64,000 nt of DNA, taken from assembly GCA_029194535.1 (NCBI GenBank), contig JARFXR010000002.1, forward strand, positions 992,001 through 1,056,000, read 5' to 3'. Source of the stretch: Nitrospira sp. GTDB taxonomy: Bacteria; Nitrospirota; Nitrospiria; Nitrospirales; Nitrospiraceae. A program made the position numbers and the translations under genes. Shown here one piece after another: positions 8,727 to 18,318 of the stretch. The first letter of the stretch is position 1. The number at the start of each line of letters is the position of its first letter. The notes beneath the pieces are model-generated. The model saw only the letters and a list, made by a program, of their open reading frames with translations, was not told the origin of the DNA and ran no database searches.

Positions 8727-9382
8727 AACTTCGCCGCAATGATACCCATCATCCGATCGACCACCTCTGCTGCCGACAATCGAGAGGTATCGATGTGGTA
8801 TGCATCCTCCGCTGGGACCAGGGGATCCACCGTACGCGTCCGATCTCTGCTGTCGCGTCCCGCCATCTCGGCGCTGGTCTGTTCGATCTCCCGGGAATGC
8901 CCAGCCGCCACCAATTCCCGATGCCGGCGCTCGGCCCGCACCGTTGCATCCGCCTCCAGAAAAAATTTTACGCCGGCGGAAGGAAACACCTTGGTTCCGA
9001 TGTCGCGACCTTCGGCCACGACGGAACCCTTCTCCCCGATGCGCCGCTGAACCGGCAACAGCCAGGCGCGAACGGCCGGAACAGCGGACACGATTGAGGC
9101 AGCGGCCGACACGGCGGGATTTCGGAGGTGTCCGGTCACATCCGTTCCATTAACGCGTACGACAACCATGTCGTTCTCGAACTCCATCTTCAAGGATGTC
9201 ACGGGCAACAACGCCGCGACCGCCTCCTGATCCGCCATATCGACGCCGTGCTGCAGCACCGTCCAGGCCACCGCCCGATACAACGCACCGGTATCCAAGT
9301 ACAGATACTTCAGCCGCCCCGCCAACAACTTGGCCACCGTACTCTTGCCCACTCCAGCCGGTCCGTCGATCGCCACGATCAT
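8723..9382 (-). CDS. cmk: Cytidylate kinase
   Basis: Phosphorylates CMP and dCMP to the diphosphates. The protein opens with the P-loop IDGPAGVGKST, carries the CMP-binding insert region and a RDIGTKVFP motif, and has about 219 residues, normal for the family. A longer frame extends upstream, but ATG 9382 has an ideal RBS (AGGAGG, 6 bases before) and puts the P-loop at the N terminus, so I use it. It lies 22 bases after aroA and overlaps plsC; the aroA-cmk-rpsA order is a common bacterial cluster. Confidence 0.95.
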   Translation of the reverse strand: MIVAIDGPAGVGKSTVAKLLAGRLKYLYLDTGALYRAVAWTVLQHGVDMADQEAVAALLPVTSLKMEFENDMVVVRVNGTDVTGHLRNPAVSAAASIVSAVPAVRAWLLPVQRRIGEKGSVVAEGRDIGTKVFPSAGVKFFLEADATVRAERRHRELVAAGHSREIEQTSAEMAGRDSRDRTRTVDPLVPAEDAYHIDTSRLSAAEVVDRMMGIIAAKL

Positions 9383-9404
9383 GCGGCGCTCCTCCTTCTG
9401 CACC

Positions 9405-10727
9405 CTATCGGCTCCCGGCGCGCAGGACCGACAACCGTCCGCTGAAATCGGGAAAGGACGTCTCGATACAGTCCGTGTCATCGATCGTCGTCTCGGCCTC
9501 AGCCGTGAGGCCGGCAATGGCCAGCGACATCGCCACACGGTGGTCGCCGTAACTCCGCCCTCGGGCCGCCGCAAGCCGACCGTTTTCACCCGTCCGCCCG
9601 ATCCCCTGGATCATCACGCCGTCGGGCCGCTCCGTAATTCTGGCCCCCATGCGGCGTAACTCCTCCGCCATCGCGGCGATTCGATCGCTCTCCTTCACGC
9701 GCAGCTCTTCGGCTCCGGTAATGATCGTTTCCCCATCTGCCACGGCGGCCGCCACGAACAGAATCGGAAACTCATCGATCGTTTGAGGGATCGATTCCGG
9801 TCCGATCGTCACCCCGCGCAACGGTGCCGCCTTCACTCGGATGTCCGCAACCGGTTCACCGGCTTCCTCTCTCGGCCGCAGCAACTGGATGTCGGCACCC
9901 ATGCGGGTGAGAATCTCCAAGATCCCGGACCTGGTTGGATTCACTCCGATCCCGGTGAACAGCACATCCGACCCCGGAACGATGCTCGCACCGACGATGA
10001 AAAACGCCGCCGCGGACAGATCGCCCGGCACGGTGAGGACCGGGACCGCGGCCCATCCCACCGACGGACGTCCCTCCATGATCAGCGTCGTGCCCTCTTG
10101 CGTGAGCGGAACACCGAAAAACCGGCACATGCGCTCCGTATGGTCTCGGGAGAGTCTCGGCTCCGTAATCCGCGTCGTCCCTCGCGCAAACAGGGCGGCA
10201 AGCAGCAGCGAAGACTTGACCTGGGCGCTCGCGACCGGCGAGGCATACGTGATGCCTCTCAGCTTGCCTCCCGTGACCGCCAAAGGCGCCAGCTCTCCGC
10301 CCTTTCGACCTGCGATCGTGGCGCCCATATCGCGCAGCGGCTTGACGATGCGTCCCATCGGACGTCGTCGGACCGATGCATCGCCCGTCAGCACCGTAAA
10401 GAAATCCTGCCCGGCCAGCAGACCGGCCAGCAGACGAATCCCGGTCCCCGAATTCCCGCAATTGATGACGCCGCCCGGTTCGGTCAAACCCCAGAACCCC
10501 TTGCCATGTACCTGAAGCGTCTCCGCCGTCTCCTCGATCTTGACCCCGAGCGACTGCAGGGCTCGCATGGTATTGAGACAATCCTCACCGCGGCAATAGT
10601 CTCGAATCGTACCCGTGCCCTCGGCCAACGCGGTCAGAATGATCGCACGATGTGTGATCGACTTGTCCCCCGGTACAGTGATCGTGCCTCGGAGCGGAGG
10701 ACCTGCTTTGACCGTGAGCGTCGTCAT
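9405..10727 (-). CDS. aroA: 3-phosphoshikimate 1-carboxyvinyltransferase (EPSP synthase)
   Basis: Adds enolpyruvate from PEP to shikimate 3-phosphate, the sixth shikimate-pathway step. The N-terminal substrate motif GDKSITHRAIIL and the NCGNSGTGIRLLAG loop are intact, as are the C-terminal LRVKESDRI and YGDHRVAMS motifs. The 440-residue length is normal. Its start overlaps the end of tyrA by 4 bases (ATGA), indicating coupled translation in the aromatic operon. Confidence 0.97.
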   Translation of the reverse strand: MTTLTVKAGPPLRGTITVPGDKSITHRAIILTALAEGTGTIRDYCRGEDCLNTMRALQSLGVKIEETAETLQVHGKGFWGLTEPGGVINCGNSGTGIRLLAGLLAGQDFFTVLTGDASVRRRPMGRIVKPLRDMGATIAGRKGGELAPLAVTGGKLRGITYASPVASAQVKSSLLLAALFARGTTRITEPRLSRDHTERMCRFFGVPLTQEGTTLIMEGRPSVGWAAVPVLTVPGDLSAAAFFIVGASIVPGSDVLFTGIGVNPTRSGILEILTRMGADIQLLRPREEAGEPVADIRVKAAPLRGVTIGPESIPQTIDEFPILFVAAAVADGETIITGAEELRVKESDRIAAMAEELRRMGARITERPDGVMIQGIGRTGENGRLAAARGRSYGDHRVAMSLAIAGLTAEAETTIDDTDCIETSFPDFSGRLSVLRAGSR

Positions 10728-11620
10728 TGGGACGGAGTCACGGCGCTGGGAGCCGGGAAACGCTCCCGCTCCTGCTTGGCCCGTTCCAGTGTCTTCTCGA
10801 TGCCGGCGGCATCGCCCGCGCGAATCAGCGCTTTCAACCGTCCCAAGGCATCCTCATAGCGTTCAATGAATGTGACGATGTTCTCGCGATTCCAGAGAAA
10901 AATGTCCCGCCACATCTCCGGGGAACTCGCGGCGATTCGCGTCGTATCCCTCAACCCGCCCCCGGAATGACCGGCAAGATCGAGCCCCGGCACTCGGCTC
11001 CGAATCTCGACCAAGGCATCCATCAAGGCAAACGCCGCGACGTGCGGCAGATGGCTGACCGCGCCGAGGATTTGATCGTGCAGATGTGGGTCCATAGTCA
11101 AAACAGTGGCGCCGGTCTCCTGCCACATGGCCTTGATCTGCTCCAGCGCCTGCTGGTCCGTCCTGGACGTCGGGGTCAGAATGCACCGGGCTCCTGTGAA
11201 CAGACGATCGGACCCGGCCGCGACCCCGGTCTTCTCTTTGCCTGCGATCGGATGCGCGCCCACGAAACGGACGCCCTGCGGCAAAACTCGCTCCGCCTGT
11301 TCCACCAGAGATCCCTTGACGCTGCCCACATCGGTCACAATGGCGTTCGGCTTGAGGCAGAGGGCCCACTCAGACAGATGCCGCTCATACGTATCGACAG
11401 GCGTGGCCAAGACGACCACGTCGGCCTCTGCAACCCCGTCCTTCGGATCGACGACGTAGCGATCGATGGCCCCCATCTGAACGGCGGTCTTGAGATTCTC
11501 GACGCGCCGGCCGACGCCGACGACGCTCCCGGCCAATCCTTTCCTCCGAAGGATCATGCCCAAAGATCCGCCGATCAATCCCACTCCGATGATCGCAACC
11601 TGTGAAAAATGAAGCGCCAT
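10724..11620 (-). CDS. tyrA: Prephenate/arogenate dehydrogenase
   Basis: Oxidatively decarboxylates prephenate (or arogenate) on the way to tyrosine. The N terminus is an NAD(P)-binding Rossmann fold ([14 protein letters not shown], residues 7-20), followed by the helical dimerisation domain. [13 protein letters not shown] is the conserved substrate-binding stretch. At 298 residues there is no chorismate mutase and no C-terminal ACT domain; mutase activity is supplied by PheA upstream. It overlaps aroA by 4 bases. Whether the substrate is prephenate or arogenate cannot be told. Confidence 0.93.
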   Translation of the reverse strand: MALHFSQVAIIGVGLIGGSLGMILRRKGLAGSVVGVGRRVENLKTAVQMGAIDRYVVDPKDGVAEADVVVLATPVDTYERHLSEWALCLKPNAIVTDVGSVKGSLVEQAERVLPQGVRFVGAHPIAGKEKTGVAAGSDRLFTGARCILTPTSRTDQQALEQIKAMWQETGATVLTMDPHLHDQILGAVSHLPHVAAFALMDALVEIRSRVPGLDLAGHSGGGLRDTTRIAASSPEMWRDIFLWNRENIVTFIERYEDALGRLKALIRAGDAAGIEKTLERAKQERERFPAPSAVTPSQ

Positions 11621-11667
11621 GGACCAACGGGCGAGGCCTGGACAGGCTCTCGGCTCCGATCCCTCCC

Positions 11668-12681
11668 TTACAACTCGCGGCCGACCGCAACGGCGATTTT
11701 ACGCATGTCCTGCATCAACTCCTTGAACTTGGTCGGCTTGATCGACTCCTCCCCGTCGCACAGCGCGCACTCCGGATTGGAGTGTACCTCGATGAGGATT
11801 CCGTCGGCACCAGCCGCTACGGCAGCCTTGGACATCGGGGCCACGAGATTCCATTTGCCCGTCGCGTGGCTCGGATCGACGATGACCGGCAGATGCGACA
11901 ATTCCTTCAGGGTCGGAATCGCGGCCAGGTCAAGCGTGTTGCGGTATTGGGTCTCGAATGTTCTGATGCCGCGTTCGCACAGCATGACATTGCGGTTGCC
12001 GCGCGACATGATGTATTCGGCCGACAAGAGAAACTCCTTAATCGTCGCCGACAGGCCGCGTTTCAGCAGCACCGGCTTATCGTAGGCTCCGACTTCCTTC
12101 AGCAACTCGAAATTCTGCATGTTCCTGGCGCCGATCTGAATGATATCGGCCTTTTCCAGAAAGAGTTCGATGTCCCTGGTATCCAAGATCTCGCTCACGA
12201 CCGGCAGCCCCGTCTGTTTCCGCGCTTCGATCAAGTAGTCCAGTCCCTCGCGACCCAAGCCCTGGAACGAATACGGCGACGTCCGCGGCTTGTAGGCACC
12301 GCCGCGCAAGATGCCGGCGCCGGCGGCCTTCACCTCGTGCGCGATCCCGACCGTCAACTCAAGGCGTTCCACCGCGCAAGGCCCCGCCATAATCGCCAGC
12401 TTGTTGCCGCCGATTTTGACGCCGCCCACGTCGATCACGGTACCGTCCTTCTTGAACTCCCGGCTCACGAGCTTCCAGGGCGCCAGAATGGGCAGCACGC
12501 TTTCAACACCGGGCAGCGCCGTCAGCGGTTGATTCTGCAGAATCCGGTCGTCGCCGATCACACCGATGATGGTCCGCTCTTGTCCGGTCGACAATTGCGA
12601 TTTCAGCCCCAGTTCCCGAAGCCGATCGACAATGTGATCGACCTCGCGTTCCGATGCGTCAGGCCTCAAGACGATGATCAT
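11668..12681 (-). CDS. aroF: 3-deoxy-7-phosphoheptulonate synthase, type I-beta
   Basis: Condenses PEP with erythrose 4-phosphate, the entry step of the shikimate pathway. The 337-residue protein has an N-terminal ferredoxin-like regulatory domain (about residues 1-70, starting [10 protein letters not shown]), then a TIM barrel with IMAGPCAVE and [14 protein letters not shown], the PEP/metal-binding signatures of the I-beta class. The N-terminal domain confers tyrosine feedback in relatives such as Thermotoga. It lies between hisC and tyrA. Confidence 0.94.
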   Translation of the reverse strand: MIIVLRPDASEREVDHIVDRLRELGLKSQLSTGQERTIIGVIGDDRILQNQPLTALPGVESVLPILAPWKLVSREFKKDGTVIDVGGVKIGGNKLAIMAGPCAVERLELTVGIAHEVKAAGAGILRGGAYKPRTSPYSFQGLGREGLDYLIEARKQTGLPVVSEILDTRDIELFLEKADIIQIGARNMQNFELLKEVGAYDKPVLLKRGLSATIKEFLLSAEYIMSRGNRNVMLCERGIRTFETQYRNTLDLAAIPTLKELSHLPVIVDPSHATGKWNLVAPMSKAAVAAGADGILIEVHSNPECALCDGEESIKPTKFKELMQDMRKIAVAVGREL

Positions 12682-12699
12682 AGTTCCCCCACATGTTAA

Positions 12700-13782
12700 T
12701 CAATCCGTCTTCAAGACACGTGCGAGCGCGCTCAGGAATATCTGGTTTTCTTCCGCTTGTCCGACGGTCACACGCAGCATGCGCCCCTCAATGTGACGCA
12801 CGATCACGCCTTTCCGCAGCAGGGCCTCAAAGATCCGGCGGCCGTCGCATCCCGCATCAAAATACAGAAAATTGGTTTCGCTCGGAACCGGCGTACACCC
12901 CAGGGCGATCAAGCCGTTCTTGATCTGTTCCATGCCGCTTTCGTTGACCGCGCGACTCTTCGCCACGTGTTCATCGTCGTCCAAGGCGGCCAACCCGGCC
13001 AACTGCGCCAAACTATTGGCGTTGAACGGCGGCCGGACCCGGTTGAGCAAATTGGTGATCTCCGGCGTCGTGATACCATAGCCGATCCGCAGGCCAGCCA
13101 AGCCATAGATTTTTGAAAAGGTACGGAGAACGATGGCGTTGCGCCCCTGCCGGACATAGGCCATCGAATCCGGGAAGTCGGCGCTCCGAACGTATTCGAA
13201 ATAGGCCTCGTCGAAGACGACGATCACGCGTTCCGGCACCCGCGAGAGCAAGCGAGCCACTTCGTCCCGTGTGATCATCGTTCCGGTCGGATTATTCGGA
13301 TTGCAGAGGAACAACAGTCTGGTGCGTGGGGTGACAGCCTCCGCCATCGCCTCCACATCATGTCGCCAGTGAACCAACGGCACCGTGACCACTGTTCCGT
13401 GTGCCGCGGTCACTTCCATCCTATAGATCACGAAGGTCTGAGCCGCCATCACGGCCTCATCACCGGGCGCCAAGAAGGTCCTCGCCAGCAACCCCAGCAA
13501 CTCATCCGAACCGTTCCCGAGAATCACATGGTCAGGCGTCACCTTCCACCGATCCGCCAAGCCCTGACGCAAGCGGAACGCGCCTCCGTCGGGATAGCGG
13601 TGCAATGTCGCCATGCCCTCTTGGAGCACGGCCAAGGCCTTCGGCGAGGGACCGAGCGGATTCTCATTCGAGGCCAGTTTGATCACCCGCTCAAGCCCGA
13701 GCTCGCGCTGTAATTCCTCAATGGGCTTCCCCGGCACATAAGGGCTCAACGACAGGATATCGGGATGGACGTGGATGGCCAT
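12700..13782 (-). CDS. hisC: Histidinol-phosphate/aromatic aminotransferase
   Basis: A fold-type I PLP aminotransferase of 360 residues. NPNNPTGT, FDEAYFEYV and RTFSKIYGLAGLRIGYG (PLP Lys) are all visible. The sequence reads as HisC, but its place between pheA and aroF-tyrA-aroA makes phenylpyruvate or prephenate transamination a likely role as well or instead; HisC-type enzymes are known to accept aromatic substrates. The stop is 18 bases before aroF, and pheA ends 4 bases upstream. Confidence 0.9.
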   Translation of the reverse strand: MAIHVHPDILSLSPYVPGKPIEELQRELGLERVIKLASNENPLGPSPKALAVLQEGMATLHRYPDGGAFRLRQGLADRWKVTPDHVILGNGSDELLGLLARTFLAPGDEAVMAAQTFVIYRMEVTAAHGTVVTVPLVHWRHDVEAMAEAVTPRTRLLFLCNPNNPTGTMITRDEVARLLSRVPERVIVVFDEAYFEYVRSADFPDSMAYVRQGRNAIVLRTFSKIYGLAGLRIGYGITTPEITNLLNRVRPPFNANSLAQLAGLAALDDDEHVAKSRAVNESGMEQIKNGLIALGCTPVPSETNFLYFDAGCDGRRIFEALLRKGVIVRHIEGRMLRVTVGQAEENQIFLSALARVLKTD

Positions 13783-13786
13783 GGGG

Positions 13787-14863
13787 TCAACTATGTGCGG
13801 GATAGGATCCCAACACCTTCATAAAGAGGCAGCGGCCGGTGATGTCCTCGACCGCCTTCTTCACCCGATCTTCCTCGATGTGACCTTCGATATCGACGAA
13901 GAAGATATATTCCCAGGCCTTTCGCCGGGACGGACGGGATTCGATCTTGGTCATGCTGATCCCGTGCGAGGCAAACGGGCGGAGCAGATCGTAGAGCGCG
14001 CCCACTTTGTCCTTTATCGAGAGCATCAGCGAGGTCTTGTCCTTGCCGGTCCGCTCCGGCGCCTTCTGGGACAACACGAGAAAGCGCGTGAAGTTGTTCA
14101 GGTTGTCCTCAATACGCGACTTGATGATCTTCAGCCCGTAGAGTTGAGCCGCTAACTCGGAGGCAATCGCCGCGATTGAGGCATCTTCGAGACAGAGCTC
14201 CGCAGCTCGGGCCGTACTGGCGACCTCGGAAACCGGTACATGCGGCATGTGGGTTTCCAGCCAATTGCGACATTGCGCGATGGCATGCGGATGCGAGCTG
14301 ATCTTCTTGATTTCCTCCGGTGCCCCCGATTTGGACAGCAGATGATGCGACACTTCCTGGAGCACCTCCCCATAGATCAAGAGATTCGAATCGATGAACA
14401 TGTCGAGCGTATGATTCACGACGCCTTCCGTCGTATTCTCGATCGGCACCACTCCGAAATTCGCCCGCCCACGTTCCACCTCGCTGAACACCTCTTTGAT
14501 GCTGTGGACGGGAACGTACTGGGCGGAGGACCCGAATTTCTGCATGCAGGCCATATGGGTAAAGGTCGCCCGCGGGCCCAGGTAGGCCACCTTCTGAGGG
14601 CCTTCCAGGGATAAAGACGCAGACATGATTTCCCGGTACACGGGCCGAATCCCGTCAGATGGAAATGGACCGGTGTTTTGGGCCACCAGCCGCTCGATGA
14701 TCGCGGCCTCGCGAGCGGGCGTGTGGAGATTGGCATCGGCATTCTGTTGCTTCTTCAGCCTGCCGATCTCAATGACGCTCTTGGACCGAACGTTGAGGAG
14801 ACGAAGGATCTCGTCGTCGATTCGGTCAATCTCGTTCCGGTGTTCGGTGAGATCTCCGGACAT
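13787..14863 (-). CDS. pheA: Bifunctional chorismate mutase/prephenate dehydratase (P-protein)
   Basis: Converts chorismate to prephenate and then to phenylpyruvate. Domains in order are an AroQ chorismate mutase (about residues 1-90, with IDRIDDEILRLLNVRSKSV), prephenate dehydratase (about 92-270, starting VAYLGPRATFTH) and a C-terminal ACT domain with the ESRPSR motif that binds Phe for feedback inhibition. ATG 14863 has a GGAGGGGG RBS. It is the first gene of the minus-strand aromatic block, with a promoter about 75 bases upstream. Confidence 0.96.
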   Translation of the reverse strand: MSGDLTEHRNEIDRIDDEILRLLNVRSKSVIEIGRLKKQQNADANLHTPAREAAIIERLVAQNTGPFPSDGIRPVYREIMSASLSLEGPQKVAYLGPRATFTHMACMQKFGSSAQYVPVHSIKEVFSEVERGRANFGVVPIENTTEGVVNHTLDMFIDSNLLIYGEVLQEVSHHLLSKSGAPEEIKKISSHPHAIAQCRNWLETHMPHVPVSEVASTARAAELCLEDASIAAIASELAAQLYGLKIIKSRIEDNLNNFTRFLVLSQKAPERTGKDKTSLMLSIKDKVGALYDLLRPFASHGISMTKIESRPSRRKAWEYIFFVDIEGHIEEDRVKKAVEDITGRCLFMKVLGSYPAHS

Positions 14864-14938
14864 GCATAGTCCCCCTCCACCCGTGCCTCATGAGTTGGAC
14901 GAGCGTCCAGAAGCAGATCAGGTGAGAGCAAACACGAA

Positions 14939-14968
14939 ATCATACAGGATTCTCTTCGAAGAATGCAA
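14939..14968 (-). promoter_or_regulatory. Promoter of the pheA-hisC-aroF-tyrA-aroA block
   Basis: Minus-strand TTGCAT (14963-14968), an 18-base spacer and TATGAT (14939-14944), giving a leader of about 70 bases before pheA. I see no Phe-rich leader peptide and no terminator-like hairpin in the leader, so attenuation is not supported. Confidence 0.45.
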
Positions 14969-15248
14969 GGAGAGCCCTGGACTTTCAGGAACTTGCATCA
15001 CTCACCCCCAGGCGTTGCCGTCGGTGCCCTCTCGACCGCACCGGCTCAATGCCACTCTTTCGCCGATCCCTTTTTAGACCTCCCATCGCGCAGACGTCGA
15101 ATCGGTTTTCAATGGGAAGCGATGTGCAAACCCGTCGCGAAAGCAAGATTGAGTGGTCGCACAGAAGCCGAATCCGTCTTCCTATGGGGATTCGCTATGG
15201 CATCAAGGATACAGAGTAAAGGAGCCGTCAACGGGGTCGTACTGGATG
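14969..15248. other. Intergenic stretch between pheA and the RAYT element
   Basis: I see no gene here. Its right part (15203-15248), read on the minus strand, encodes LIQYDPVDGSFTLYP and then TGA. This could be the detached C terminus of the RHS/IPT gene that lies on the far side of the RAYT element. Confidence 0.4.
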
Positions 15249-16150
15249 AGGGTCAGGTCTTGCAATCAGATATTGGCCTGCTCGGCCTGCTTGAGTCGCC
15301 GACTCACCGTGGCATAGTGCACCCCAAGATGCGTGGCAATCTCATGCAACCGATAGCCATACTTCCGATAGGCGACCGCGATCAGCTGCGCCTCTCGGCC
15401 TCGGCGCTGAAACACGTCCGGGAGCGGCGGCCGCTTCGCCTGCGTCTGCCGTCGGGGAATCTCTCGAATCACCCGATCGGGTTGATGTCGTTCAATGAAT
15501 GCTTCGGATCCCAGATAGATCTGCCCTCGCAGCTGATCCCAGGGGTGCGATCCCCCGCGCCCCTCGGCGACAAACTCACGATAGCGCATCTGCGCTTCTC
15601 GCTGCCGCCTGCCTAACTGCCCGAGGATCCAGTCGGTCGAGAGCCATGCCGGCCCCGTCAGTTCCCCCGCCGTCCCGCGATAACTACTCCACGCCCACAA
15701 GCGAGGATGCATGACCATCTTCGCCCGGACCGGATTGAGCACCACGTACCGACACAGTTCCAGGAGATGCGTCTCCTTCTCCACCAGAATCGCCGTGAAC
15801 CGCCCTTGAAAGAGATGCCCCACCCGGCGATGCCGACGATTGTAAGCTTGGGTATACCGTCCATTCAGCTGCCGCATCCCCAGTGAGAGATTCGGCTGAA
15901 GTGTTTCGAGTACGAGATGGTAATGGTTGTCCATGAGACAGTAGGCATGACAGCGCCAGCTATAGCGGTCAATGACATGCGCCACGAGCGTCAAGAACGT
16001 CGCGCGGTCGCGGTCATCGGCGACGATGTCCTGTCGCGCATTGCCGCGACTGGTGACATGATAGACGGCACCGGGAAACTCAATCCGCAGGGGGCGGGCC
16101 ATGACAGGGGACTGTAGCAGAGCCGTTGCATGATTGCAAGACCTGACCCT
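15249..16150 (-). mobile_element. RAYT element bounded by a perfect 20-bp inverted repeat
   Basis: The transposase gene is enclosed by AGGGTCAGGTCTTGCAATCA (15249-15268) and its exact reverse complement (16131-16150). The left copy contains the transposase stop codon; the right copy is about 30 bases upstream of its start. The unit is 902 bp and has no obvious target-site duplication. It lies at the point where a decayed RHS/IPT reading frame breaks off. The repeats are seen directly; that they are the mobile ends is inferred. Confidence 0.7.
15266..16102 (-). CDS. REP-associated tyrosine transposase (RAYT, Y1 family)
   Basis: A 278-residue Y1/IS200-like single-strand nuclease. The opening ARPLRIEFPGAVYHVTSRGN is the family signature, the HUH metal motif is HYH in LMDNHYHLVLET, and the candidate nucleophile is a Tyr in the GRYTQAYNRRH helix. 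The C-terminal half adds a helix-turn-helix (about residues 240-275, HEIATHLGVHYATVSRRLKQ), as in the longer RAYT group. RAYTs act on REP hairpins; two REP-like hairpins are elsewhere in this window (32687 and 58950). The gene looks intact. Confidence 0.9.
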   Translation of the reverse strand: MARPLRIEFPGAVYHVTSRGNARQDIVADDRDRATFLTLVAHVIDRYSWRCHAYCLMDNHYHLVLETLQPNLSLGMRQLNGRYTQAYNRRHRRVGHLFQGRFTAILVEKETHLLELCRYVVLNPVRAKMVMHPRLWAWSSYRGTAGELTGPAWLSTDWILGQLGRRQREAQMRYREFVAEGRGGSHPWDQLRGQIYLGSEAFIERHQPDRVIREIPRRQTQAKRPPLPDVFQRRGREAQLIAVAYRKYGYRLHEIATHLGVHYATVSRRLKQAEQANI

Positions 16151-18050
16151 TTTTGAGTGGGGACCAGGCCGGTGGTCTTTTGGACATGCAGGTGCGGCAC
16201 GAATCTCAGTGCGTTGGCCTGTCCCGCAACGATGGCCACTTTATAGGGAATGACCGGCAGACTGTGCTGCGGCGTGGAAGCCGGGCCGCCGTCGATGAGC
16301 AACGATTGCTCGGCGCCCACCGGCAGGTTCTGCATCACAAAGTTGCCGCCGTCGTCGGTGCTGACTTGCGTCGCGCCTAGGGTGACGAGTGCACCTTTGA
16401 CCGGCTGATCGTCTTCATCCAGCACGAGCCCCGCGAACGTCGTCACGCCTGCGGCGAGGACTTGAACCGTGACCTTCACCGAACGCAGGGTCGAGACACC
16501 ATGACCAGACCGGTGGCCGTGACCGTCAGGGGGACATTTCCGGCGGGCGCGCTTCCGTCGGTCGTGAGCGCCAGCAGGCGGGATTGGCCCGCCATCAATG
16601 TGGGCGAGGTGACGGAGGCCGTCATCCCGGCCGGCATGCCCGTCACCGCGAGGGTGGCCAGGTTCGTGACGCTGCTGCCCGCCAGCGTCACCTTGAACGA
16701 CGCTTGGCCCAGCGACGGAATGGTCATGGCGGTGGGGAGCACGCTGGGCTGCATGTCTTGCGTCGGGAGCACGACGAAATGTCCGGTCGAGATCGCGGCC
16801 TCGCCGGCTATGGTGACCACCAGCGGGCCTGTCGTGGCGGCGGGCGGAACGACCGCCGTGAGCGTCGTCATATTCTGGACGATCACGCTCGTCGCGGGGA
16901 TGCCGTTGAACGGGGTGGAGGGCACGGAGCCGAAGGCGACGGTAGCTTCCTTGGCTTGGTTGGCATTGCGCACAATCCCGGTGATGCAGCGGGTCACGCC
17001 CGTCGCGATCACGGCGCAGTTCTTCAAGACCTCGGCGCGGAGATCGAATTGCGTGCCTTGATCGTCGCTGTTCTTCAATCCCAGCCAGACATGGAGATCG
17101 CTGAGCGCGGTGAGCGTGCCGGTCGTCCGGGGAGCGGCAGCCGGCCAGGTGCCGATTTCTTTTCATTGGTTGCCGCCGTTGGAGTTCACCCCGGCTGAAT
17201 CGCGGAACTTGGCAGTCGTCGCCGTGGGGGCCGCCGTTGCCGGCACGGACGTGATGAGCGGCATCTTGATCGACAGCGGCGTGCTCGCATTGAATCCGGC
17301 CAGTGCCGGCCGCACTTCAATATTCACCGCGCCGCTCTGTGCAGTCCCATTCGGTGTCCTCACTGAAAATCCATAGAGTCCAGGAGGCACGGCGGCGCCG
17401 ACGGCCACATCGATCGGCAAGGTGTCGTCGGTGGCGCCGGCTTGAATCGTGGCCGTGAGACCGGCCTGCGCGAATTGCACCGAGGCGGCGTGTTTCACGT
17501 TGAACCCTTCGATGAACAACCGCGTGGTCGTCGCTTGCGGCACGGTTGGCGGATCGACCCCGATCACGATCGGCGGCACCAGCACGGTAAACGCGCTCGG
17601 GCTGGCCGCCGTGCCATTGGCGTTGGTCACCGTCACCGGGCCGGTCGTGGCGCCCGCCGGGACCGTGACAACGAGCGACCCACCGTTGCCGGACACCACG
17701 GCGGCTGTGACTCCATTGAACTGCACCTGATTGCTCGACGGCGGGGTCGTGAAGCCGAAGCCGCGGATCTCGACGGGCGTATTCACGATCGAGCTGCCCG
17801 GCGCGATGAGAAAGAGGCCCACACCCCCGCCGCCCGATGTGAACCGCTGAATGGCTAGTAGATTACCGACGGCGTCGTAGTTGTAGACCGCCGCGTCTCC
17901 CTGTCCGTCCACGACGCCGACCAAGCGCCCAAGCTCGTCGTAGTAATACTGCGCTTGGTCGGCCAGCAGCGCAGGAGGAAGGCTCAGCGCGGCCACGATC
18001 AAGATGACGCGACATACGAGGCGACAGAATATGGAATCAGTTTGGCTCAT
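16150..18050 (-). pseudogene. Decayed RHS-repeat/IPT (TIG) domain secreted protein
   Basis: The 5' part (18050-17163) encodes a signal peptide, an RHS/YD repeat (YYYDELGRLVGVVD, YNYDAVGNLLAIQ) and IPT/TIG beta-sandwich domains. An in-frame TGA at 17163-17165 interrupts it; the same frame resumes with KEIGTWPAAAP and continues to a stop at 16476. The context (NQ-stop-KEIGTW) suggests TGG changed to TGA. Near 16495 a one-base shift moves the frame to a carboxypeptidase-regulatory-like segment (TFAGLVLDEDDQPVKGAL), which runs to the RAYT inverted repeat at 16150. A possible C-terminal tail is at 15203-15248. At least two disabling changes plus an insertion point make it a pseudogene. Confidence 0.75.
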
Positions 18051-18318
18051 CGATCATGCAGCCCTTCGGAAGTCACCTTTTCCATCCATGTGCAATCGAA
18101 TCGCGTCCTCCGGAGAATCGCACGCGATCGTAAGGAAGCCTTCGTATACACCGGGACAGAATGGATGGCAAGAAATATCTGTACGGAAATACGTGTATTT
18201 TAGTTCGGCCCTGTCCCAGCTTTGAACGAGCCGATGGTTCGTCGTGGAAGAATCCTAGAGATGGGAAGCGCGAGGTCTGGAAGTTTGTCTGGTTCGCCTC
18301 TCCGCAGCATCAAGAAGG

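Noticed and set aside
9783-10859. Plus-strand frame of 358 codons
   Set aside because: Antisense to aroA and the end of tyrA; a compositional shadow.
11602-12699. Long plus-strand frame (365 codons) opposite aroF
   Set aside because: It lies wholly antisense to the well-supported aroF and tyrA; the translation is Arg-, His- and Gln-rich without domains, as expected from GC-rich codon shadowing.
14755-14943. Possible leader peptide before pheA
   Set aside because: The frame overlaps the pheA start, has no run of Phe codons, and no attenuator hairpin is seen.
14963-15616. Plus-strand frame overlapping the RAYT gene
   Set aside because: It runs through the inverted repeat and the antisense of the transposase and has no motif.
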